In this document: positions 1-4,700 of the stretch, piece by piece
Position numbering within the stretch: the stretch's first letter is position 1
Layout of the letters: the number at the start of each line of letters is the position of its first letter
DNA from: JALOOE01 sp964423545
GTDB lineage: Bacteria > Chloroflexota > Anaerolineae > CG2-30-64-16
DNA: 5,702 nucleotides
Reading direction: 5' to 3'
NCBI GenBank assembly: GCA_964423545.1
Contig: CAYRFV010000325.1
Coordinates: forward strand, 1-5,702
Program-made: the position numbers and the translations under genes
Notes under the pieces: generated by a model
What the model saw: only the letters and a program-made list of their open reading frames with translations
Told to the model about the DNA's origin: nothing
Database searches by the model: none

Positions 1-2
1 CA

Positions 3-1445
3 GCCGACCTGGAAGCCCTGAACGGCAGGCGCAAGCTGCTGTGCGATCAGGTCGAGGCCGCCGCCGAGGCGCAACTTCAGCGCGATCCGACCCTCCAGGC
101 GAGCGCCGCGCTCGTGCTGGCGGGTCCGGGATGGGAGCCGGGCGTGGTCGGCATCGTCGCAAGTCGCCTGGCCGAGCGCCACGGCCGGCCGGTGGTGCTC
201 CTTGCGCTGCCGGCGCCCGGCTCGGCCGAGGTCGCCCGCGGCTCGGCGCGCTCGGTGGCAGGCATCAACATCACCGCAGCGATCGCATCTCAAGCCGCGC
301 TGTTGCAGAGCTACGGGGGGCACCCGATGGCCGCCGGACTCAGCCTGGCCCCCGATCGCGTGCCCGAGTTCCGCCGCGGTCTGGTGCGTGCGGTCGAGGG
401 GCTGGCGCGCCAGGCCGAGGGTGCGGCCGGTTTGTTGATTGATGGCGAGTTGTCTCTGAGTGACCTGTCGCTCGATCTGGCAGCAGAGATCGAGCAATTG
501 GCGCCTTTCGGCCCGGGGAATCCGGCGCCGGTGTGGGTCAGCCGCGGCCTGGCGGTGCGCGGCGGCCGCGCCCTGGGCCGCGACGGTGCTCATCGGTTGG
601 TCATTGTGGAAGATGCATGGGGCGCGGCGCAGGAGGTCATCTGGTGGGACGGCGCCGGAGAGCCGCTGCCCGAAGGGTCGTTCGACCTGGCCTACACCGT
701 GCGCAGCAGCGACTACCGCGGGGTGCGCGGCATCCAGGTGACGTGGGTCGACGCCCGGCCGACCGTGGAGACCGCCGTCGAGGTCAGGCTCGAGATCGAG
801 GTGGTGGACTATCGCGGGGTGGCCCAGCCCGCTGGTCTCCTGGAGGGTCTGCGCGCGCAGGAGGATGTCGCCATCTGGGCGGAGGGCGCGGCTCTCACGG
901 ATCAGGGAGCCGGGAGCCTGCTTCAGCATGGTTCGCCCGTGCGGCTCCCGGCTGATGTCCGGTCCCGGTATGATCTGGCTCCCGCCTCTCGTCTGGCTAT
1001 CTGGACTGCCCCGCCCGGCCCGCAGGAGCTGGCGGCGGTTCTGAGACGGGTGCGACCCGAGAAGGTGTATCTCTTTGGCGTGGAGCCGGGGTACAGCGCG
1101 CCGGAGGCGTTTCTGCGCCGGCTGGCGGGATTGGTCAAACATGCGCTGAGCGGCCGGCCGGGCGGCGCCCATCTCGCGGCGTTGGCCGCAGCGACCGCTG
1201 CGCGTGAGGCAACCGTGCGCGCGGGGCTGGCGTGGCTGGCTGCGCGCGGCCTCGTCAGCGCGGCCCCGTCAGACGACGGGTTTGTTCGCCTGACAGCCGG
1301 AGATGGCGTCGTCCATCCCGATCTTGCCCAGGCGGCGCAGCGTCTCGAAGCGCTGCTTGCTGAAACCGCCGCATACCGTGCATACTTCGGCGCTGCAGAC
1401 GCGCTACGGCTGATCGCAGGCGCAGCGCGGGCGAGCGATCCTTGA
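3..1445 (+). CDS. recJ: Single-stranded-DNA-specific exonuclease RecJ, C-terminal part (5' end outside window)
   Basis: RecJ is a cytoplasmic 5'-3' single-strand DNA exonuclease acting in recombination and mismatch or base-excision repair. The frame is open from base 3, so 480 residues of the 3' part are visible; the DHH domain with the catalytic metal motifs lies upstream. Seen, in fragment numbering: the linker ALNGRRK near residue 5; WEPGVVGIVASRLAERHGRP (about 44-63), the usual RecJ 'W..GVVGIVASRL' block; a DHHA1 domain with GSARS (80-84) and GGHPMAAGLSL (105-115); then an OB-fold region opening with LAPFGPGNPAPVW (about 166-178). Past the OB fold (after about 255) there are some 225 further residues, with IWTAPPGPQEL near 333 and a helical, winged-helix-like stretch around 385-430. 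This makes it an extended RecJ, unlike the shorter E. coli type. It stops at TGA 1443-1445, just before the next gene. Family call very safe; the role of the tail is unknown. Confidence 0.95.
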   Translation, partial: ADLEALNGRRKLLCDQVEAAAEAQLQRDPTLQASAALVLAGPGWEPGVVGIVASRLAERHGRPVVLLALPAPGSAEVARGSARSVAGINITAAIASQAALLQSYGGHPMAAGLSLAPDRVPEFRRGLVRAVEGLARQAEGAAGLLIDGELSLSDLSLDLAAEIEQLAPFGPGNPAPVWVSRGLAVRGGRALGRDGAHRLVIVEDAWGAAQEVIWWDGAGEPLPEGSFDLAYTVRSSDYRGVRGIQVTWVDARPTVETAVEVRLEIEVVDYRGVAQPAGLLEGLRAQEDVAIWAEGAALTDQGAGSLLQHGSPVRLPADVRSRYDLAPASRLAIWTAPPGPQELAAVLRRVRPEKVYLFGVEPGYSAPEAFLRRLAGLVKHALSGRPGGAHLAALAAATAAREATVRAGLAWLAARGLVSAAPSDDGFVRLTAGDGVVHPDLAQAAQRLEALLAETAAYRAYFGAADALRLIAGAARASDP

Positions 1446-1453
1446 CATCATCC

Positions 1454-1460
1454 GGGAGGT
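1454..1460 (+). promoter_or_regulatory. Ribosome binding site that decides the start of the TIM-barrel gene
   Basis: GGGAGGT sits 5 bases before ATG 1466 and lies within the 20-base gap after the recJ stop. It favours this ATG over the upstream in-frame TTG at 1442, which overlaps the recJ stop and would add eight residues (MTSSGRFP) with no family resemblance. Confidence 0.75.
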
Positions 1461-1465
1461 TTCCC

Positions 1466-2350
1466 ATGCGTTTCGGCATCATGGCGATGCAGGTCGGCGC
1501 ACTGATTCCAGGCGGCGCTCGGCCCGAGGAAGTGCTGGCGCACGTCGTCGGATTCGATCATGCTGGCCTGGTCCGGCAGCTGCACGGCGCCGGCTTCAAC
1601 CCGATCGAGCTCGGGGGCGACCTGTCGCTCTTCATCCCGCACGCCTTTGCACCGGAAACGGTGGCGGATCTGGCAGCTTTGAAGGAAGAAACGGGCGTCG
1701 CCTACACGGTGCATCTGCCGCTCTGGTCGGTCGAGCCGTCCACACCCCTGGCGCCGGTGCGCCTGGGATCCGTCCGGGCGCTGATCGACACCGTGCGCGC
1801 CGCGCAGCCGTTGAGCCCGGAGGTCTACGTCATGCACGCCACGGGCGCGCTGGCGGCCGAGTTCTACCAGATGCGCCTGCCGACGGCAGCAAAGAGCGTG
1901 CTATTGCGTCACTTCCAGGACGGCGCCCGTGCCAGCATCCGGCAGCTTCTGGCTGAGACGGGCATTCCAAGCCGCCGGCTGGCGGTTGAGACGATCGAGT
2001 TCCCGCTCGACCTGACGATGGAGCTGGCCGAGGAACTTGACCTGGCGATCTGCCTTGACACCGGCCACGTCCTGTCCGGCTTTCCGGGCCGCTCCGATCT
2101 GGATGCTGTGCTCGAACGCCTGCTGCCGCGGCTGGCTGAGATCCATCTGCACGATTCGCCGCAGTGGTCTCCGGGCGCGCCGATCGTCTACGGCAAAGAT
2201 CATCAGGCGCTCGGCCAGGGTGACCTGGACGTGGCGCGGCTTCTCAGGCGGCTGGCTGAAGCATGCTGGGATGGGCCGATCATCTTCGAGCTCACCGTGC
2301 CGGAGGCGTTGGCATCCCTTGCCGTGGCCCGAGCGTTCGTACGCCAGTAG
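1466..2350 (+). CDS. TIM-barrel protein, xylose isomerase / AP endonuclease 2 superfamily (sugar-phosphate isomerase-like; possibly CbiR-like)
   Basis: A 294-residue soluble protein with no signal peptide or membrane segment. Regularly spaced strand-end motifs fit a metal-dependent TIM barrel: NPIELGGD (45-52), YTVHLPLW (80-87), VYVMHATG (120-127), LAVETIEFP (172-180), AICLDTGHVLSG (194-205), EIHLHD (225-230), GKDHQALGQG (243-252) and IIFELT (272-277). Likely metal or substrate ligands, by analogy with the superfamily, are E49, H83, H124, E175, D198, H201, H228, H246 and E275. The superfamily includes sugar isomerases and epimerases, endonuclease IV, and CbiR, a phosphodiesterase that opens the nucleotide loop of cobamides. 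The HLP motif, the 'LD.GH' motif, the HLHD strand and the DH.xLG motif are compatible with CbiR, but the same motifs occur in generic isomerases, so substrate is unassigned. The gene follows recJ by 20 bases and is probably co-transcribed. Fold confident; function uncertain. Confidence 0.85.
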   Translation: MRFGIMAMQVGALIPGGARPEEVLAHVVGFDHAGLVRQLHGAGFNPIELGGDLSLFIPHAFAPETVADLAALKEETGVAYTVHLPLWSVEPSTPLAPVRLGSVRALIDTVRAAQPLSPEVYVMHATGALAAEFYQMRLPTAAKSVLLRHFQDGARASIRQLLAETGIPSRRLAVETIEFPLDLTMELAEELDLAICLDTGHVLSGFPGRSDLDAVLERLLPRLAEIHLHDSPQWSPGAPIVYGKDHQALGQGDLDVARLLRRLAEACWDGPIIFELTVPEALASLAVARAFVRQ

Positions 2351-2376
2351 TCTGTCAATGATCCAGTGATGAGTTC

Positions 2377-2431
2377 GTAGTAGCGGCTTGAGTCGCTGGT
2401 CCGGCACGAAAACGACTGAAGTCGTCACTAC
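2377..2431. repeat. REP-like imperfect inverted repeat made of two small hairpins
   Basis: The two 21-base arms, 2377-2397 and 2411-2431, match as inverted repeats at 16 of 21 positions around a 13-base centre. Each arm is itself palindromic. AGCGGCTTGAGTCGCT (2382-2397) folds with one G-T wobble, and ACGACTGAAGTCGT (2412-2425) is a perfect dyad around GA. This two-level symmetry, in a spacer just after a stop codon, is typical of dispersed REP/BIME-type elements. It could also protect the 3' end of the upstream transcript. No T-tract follows either arm, so it is not a classical intrinsic terminator. Copy number in the genome cannot be judged from one window. Confidence 0.6.
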
Positions 2432-2533
2432 CACCCTGTCAAATCACGGCTGACAGACCACCAGAGGCGGCAGCCGGGCGGAACCGAAGGGAACAGGGCA
2501 CGTTTGTTGCGCGCGATATGCCTCGGTCGTGAC

Positions 2534-2553
2534 CAACGCCGGCGCCGGTTTTG
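2534..2553. promoter_or_regulatory. Possible operator: imperfect palindrome overlapping the TTGACA box
   Basis: The core CCGGCGCCGG (2539-2548) is a perfect ten-base palindrome. Symmetry continues outwards as CAA 2534-2536 against TTG 2551-2553, giving eight Watson-Crick-matched positions per ten-base half, with one mismatch and one G-T. Its right edge overlaps the first bases of TTGACA (2551-2556), a position where a bound protein would block RNA polymerase. GC-rich sequence makes short palindromes fairly common, so this is tentative. Confidence 0.3.
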
Positions 2554-2577
2554 ACAGTTGGCCGTATGTATGATAGA
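2551..2577 (+). promoter_or_regulatory. Possible sigma-70-type promoter for the PHP gene
   Basis: TTGACA at 2551-2556 matches the -35 consensus exactly. Downstream is the most AT-rich stretch of the spacer. GATAGA 2572-2577 is at 15 bases spacing, and TATGAT 2569-2574 is a better -10 match but only 12 bases away, which is too close for normal use. Transcription would start about 80 bases before ATG 2667. The -35 is convincing, the -10 is not. Confidence 0.35.
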
Positions 2578-2666
2578 CGATGCGCGTGAGTGCAGCGCAA
2601 GGAACTGCTTGATCTCACATCGCCTGGCGCCGAACGGCACGATCTTCTGCGAGGACCTTAGCACAG

Positions 2667-4028
2667 ATGCTGATCACTGAACTGGAGCAAGCCCTCAACA
2701 GCTTCGACCGGTCGACGCGCATGGCGGCGTTGGCCGAGCTGGCAGCCCTGGCCGACCGCGGTGAGGCGCCGTGTGCGCCCGAGCAGCCGATGGTCAACAT
2801 GCACTGCCACACCTTCTTCTCCTTCAATGCCTACGGCTACTCACCTGCCGGGCTGGCCTGGCTGGCGAGACAGCGCGGCTTCGCTGCCGCCGGCATCGTC
2901 GACTTCGATGTGCTGGACGCAGTGGAGGAGTTTCTGGACGCATGCGAGATCGTGAGCGTGCGCGGCAGCGCCGGCATCGAGACGCGGGTGTTCATCCCGG
3001 AGTTCGCCACCCGCGAGATCAACTCGCCGGGCGAGCCGGGGGTGTACTATCACATGGGAATCGGCTTCGCATCCGGCCGGGCCCAGGGGGCGGCTGCCGC
3101 CACGCTGGCGGCCATGCGCGCGCGCGCCGAACGCCGCAATCGCGATATGCTGGCCCGACTCAACGCGCACCTGGCGCCGCTCGTCGTGGATTACGAAGCG
3201 GATGTGCTGCCGCTGACCCCGGCAGGCAACGCCACCGAGCGGCACATGTTGGTCGCAATCATCCGCAAGGCCTCCGAGCTGATGAATGATGGCCCTGAGG
3301 CTGCGCCGTCGCCCGCGCTGCTCGCGTTCTGGGCCGAAAGGCTGGGCGCGACGCCGGAGCAGGTGCGCGCGAGCATCGGCGACTACGCCAGGTTCTCCAA
3401 CCTGGTGCGCGGCAAGTTGATGAAGAAGGGCGGCATCGGCTATGTCGTTCCCACGCCGGCCTCCTTTCCCACAGTCGAGGAGTTCCACAGTTTCATCCAG
3501 GCGTGCGGCGCGCTGCCCACCGCCACATGGCTGGACGGCACCTCGGCCGGCGAGGAGGCCATCGATGAGCTGATGGGGTTGATGATCGAAAAGGGTGCGG
3601 TGGCGCTGAATATCATCCCGGACCGCAACTGGAACATCGCTGATCCGGCGACGCGGGCGCTCAAGGTGCGCAAGCTCTATGAGGTCGTGGATCTTGCGGC
3701 CAGGCTGGACCTGCCGATCAACGTCGGCACCGAGATGAATGCACCGGGCAACAAGCTGGTGGATGACTTCGAGGCGCCGGAAATGGCGCCGGTGCGCCAG
3801 GCGTTCCTGGACGGCGCACGCTTCATCTTCGGTCACACGGTCATGCAGCGGGCGCTTGGGCTGGGTTATCAGAGTGACTGGGCGAGGCGCCATCTGCCGG
3901 CGCGACGCGACCGAAACGCTTTCTACCAGGCGGTCGGCACTCGAGTCTCACCGGGCAAGGCGGGGATGGCCAGGCTGCGCGGGATCGATGCGAGACAGTC
4001 GCCTGCGGGGATCCTGGCCTCGCTTTGA
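2667..4028 (+). CDS. PHP-domain protein, probable metal-dependent phosphoesterase or hydrolase of unknown substrate
   Basis: A 453-residue soluble protein. An N-terminal helical segment (1-40) precedes a PHP-type metal site. VNMHCHTFFSFNAYGYSP (43-60) holds the HxH pair H46/H48; GIVDFDVLDAVEEF (76-89) occupies the motif II position, with D79; GIETRVFIPE (103-112) gives E105; YYHMGIGF (127-134) gives H129. Later candidate ligands are H193 in ATERHM, E356 in NVGTEMNAPGNK, and H390 in FIFGHTVM. A largely helical insert spans about 140-250. PHP enzymes usually have 'DH' at motif II; here that histidine is a phenylalanine (DFD). Length is well above a minimal histidinol phosphatase and far below DNA polymerase III alpha. 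ATG 2667 is chosen because the conserved domain begins soon after; a weak GAGGA (2651-2655) lies upstream. It may be transcribed with the next gene, 56 bases on. Domain call good, substrate unknown. Confidence 0.8.
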   Translation: MLITELEQALNSFDRSTRMAALAELAALADRGEAPCAPEQPMVNMHCHTFFSFNAYGYSPAGLAWLARQRGFAAAGIVDFDVLDAVEEFLDACEIVSVRGSAGIETRVFIPEFATREINSPGEPGVYYHMGIGFASGRAQGAAAATLAAMRARAERRNRDMLARLNAHLAPLVVDYEADVLPLTPAGNATERHMLVAIIRKASELMNDGPEAAPSPALLAFWAERLGATPEQVRASIGDYARFSNLVRGKLMKKGGIGYVVPTPASFPTVEEFHSFIQACGALPTATWLDGTSAGEEAIDELMGLMIEKGAVALNIIPDRNWNIADPATRALKVRKLYEVVDLAARLDLPINVGTEMNAPGNKLVDDFEAPEMAPVRQAFLDGARFIFGHTVMQRALGLGYQSDWARRHLPARRDRNAFYQAVGTRVSPGKAGMARLRGIDARQSPAGILASL

Positions 4029-4084
4029 TTGTGGCCTTGGTGGTCGAGCAGGCAGGCGTACGGGCTGCTGGCGCGGTGGATGAC

Positions 4085-4588
4085 ATGACCGAATATCACT
4101 TCCATCACCCCGAGAAGATGTTCACCGACCGGGCGGAGCTGCTCGAGATCATCGCCGGCCAGCGCTTGATGACCCTGGCGATGGTGGACAACGGGCGACC
4201 GTACCTGGTTACCATGAACTATGGTTTCGACGCCGGACGCACCTGTTTCTACTTCCACGGCGCGACCGGGGGCAGAAAGCTCTCGATCCTGGCCGCGCAT
4301 CCGGATGTGTGGGGACAGGTGGTCGAAGATCGCGGCTATGTGACAGGCAAGTGCGACCACGCTTACCGTTCGGTGCATTTTGCCGGCCGCGTTGTCTTCC
4401 TCGAAAACGAAGATGAGAAACGCGCAGCGCTGACGCTCATGATCCGCCAGATGGAGCCTGACCCGGAGCCGTTGGTCCAGCGACTGCTGGGACGCGGCAG
4501 GCTGACCAAGACGATCGTCGGCCGGGTGGAAGTGCTCGAGATGACAGGGAAGCGCAACGCACTGGAGCTCCTGGAGCAAGCCGACTGA
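4085..4588 (+). CDS. Pyridoxamine 5'-phosphate oxidase family protein (Nim-like FMN-binding split barrel)
   Basis: A 167-residue cytoplasmic protein with the usual layout of Nim-like flavoproteins. LMTLAMVDNGRPYLVTMNYG (28-47) is the strand pair under the flavin; FYFHGATGGRKLSIL (55-69) corresponds to the FMN-phosphate-binding 'YFHsA..GkK' block; KCDHAYRSVHFAGRV (89-103) and the EDEKRAALTLMIRQM helix (109-123) follow. TIVGRVEVLEMTGKRN (143-158) closes the barrel. Family members bind FMN, or in a few cases heme or F420, and reduce or oxidise small molecules; some relatives reduce 5-nitroimidazoles, but that cannot be claimed here. ATG 4085 has GGTGGA (4075-4080) just before it. The frame is open back to TTG 4025, overlapping the PHP stop; the extra 20 residues do not look like this family, so the shorter form is preferred. 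Likely co-transcribed with the PHP gene. Confidence 0.87.
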   Translation: MTEYHFHHPEKMFTDRAELLEIIAGQRLMTLAMVDNGRPYLVTMNYGFDAGRTCFYFHGATGGRKLSILAAHPDVWGQVVEDRGYVTGKCDHAYRSVHFAGRVVFLENEDEKRAALTLMIRQMEPDPEPLVQRLLGRGRLTKTIVGRVEVLEMTGKRNALELLEQAD

Positions 4589-4609
4589 GCGGCCCGAGCC
4601 GGCCGCTCA
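4586..4609 (+). terminator. Strong stem-loop at the stop codon of the Nim-like gene, possible terminator without T-tract
   Basis: TGAGCGGCC (4586-4594) pairs perfectly with GGCCGCTCA (4601-4609) around a six-base loop; the stop codon TGA forms the base of the stem. No run of T follows, so it may pause polymerase or protect the 3' end rather than terminate alone. An alternative stem, CTCATC 4606-4611 with GATGAG 4620-4625, shares its last bases and cannot form together with it. Confidence 0.45.
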
Positions 4610-4630
4610 TCATGCCCACGATGAGAAGCG

Positions 4631-4655
4631 CGCCTTTGGGTATGCCCAAGAGGCG
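4631..4655 (+). promoter_or_regulatory. Second stem-loop in the leader of the UROD-like gene
   Basis: CGCCT (4631-4635) and TTGGG (4636-4640) pair with CCCAA (4645-4649) and AGGCG (4651-4655). This gives ten base pairs with a single bulged G (4650) and a TATG loop. It ends 36 bases before the ribosome binding site, has no T-tract on either side, and could be a leader or RNA-stability structure. No known riboswitch class was recognised in this 112-base spacer. Confidence 0.4.
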
Positions 4656-4690
4656 GGCGAAGACCATGAACGCCCCGGATCTTCTGCCGC

Positions 4691-4700
4691 AGGAGGGGGA
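4691..4700 (+). promoter_or_regulatory. Strong ribosome binding site for the UROD-like gene
   Basis: AGGAGGGGGA lies directly before ATG 4701, with GGAGG at 4692-4696. It is the best Shine-Dalgarno match in the window and fixes the start. It suggests that this gene is translated efficiently and independently of the upstream reading frame. Confidence 0.8.

Larger units (their letters stand above)
2352..2557. repeat. Heptamer CTGTCAA, two direct copies and one inverted copy
   Basis: CTGTCAA occurs at 2352-2358 and 2436-2442; its reverse complement TTGACAG is at 2551-2557, where its first six bases form the TTGACA box. The related CTGACAG at 2450-2456 pairs with the second copy: CTGTCA 2436-2441 and TGACAG 2451-2456 make a six-base-pair inverted repeat with a nine-base loop. 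The two direct copies bracket the REP-like hairpins, so they could be target-site duplications; as a set they could instead be binding sites for one regulator. Seen directly; meaning inferred. Confidence 0.45.
2351..2666. other. 316-base non-coding spacer with repeats and regulatory signals
   Basis: No reading frame here has family resemblance or a convincing ribosome binding site; the minus-strand frames across it are shadows that run into neighbouring genes. It holds a REP-like double hairpin, copies of CTGTCAA, a GC-rich palindrome and a TTGACA box, each listed separately. Between the possible promoter and the next gene there are two mutually exclusive small stem-loops: TGCGC 2581-2585 with GCGCA 2595-2599, and GTGAG plus GCAG (2586-2590, 2592-2595) with CTGC plus CTCAC (2605-2608, 2614-2618). 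These may be chance. No cobalamin, TPP or SAM riboswitch core was recognised. Confidence 0.7.

Noticed and set aside
1442..1465. TTG start at 1442 for the TIM-barrel gene, overlapping the recJ stop
   Set aside because: ATG 1466 has a good ribosome binding site at proper spacing, and the extra residues do not fit the barrel's first strand.
1901..2434. A 177-codon minus-strand frame opposite the end of the TIM-barrel gene
   Set aside because: It is antisense to a clear coding frame, has no domain and no credible ribosome binding site.
2428..2664. A 78-codon minus-strand frame within the 2351-2666 spacer
   Set aside because: No homology pattern or ribosome binding site is seen, and it overlaps the repeats and promoter-like signals.
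2841..3893. A 350-codon open frame on the minus strand
   Set aside because: It lies wholly opposite the PHP gene, its translation is rich in Arg, His and Gln with no recognisable domain, and GC-rich third positions on the + strand readily create such shadows.
4085..4588. Calling the FMN split-barrel gene a nitroimidazole-resistance gene
   Set aside because: The Nim-like group is broad and mostly uncharacterised; sequence resemblance alone does not show nitroreductase activity.
4589..4700. A cobalamin riboswitch before the UROD-like gene
   Set aside because: The 112-base spacer is too short and lacks a recognisable B12-box core; only simple stem-loops are present.
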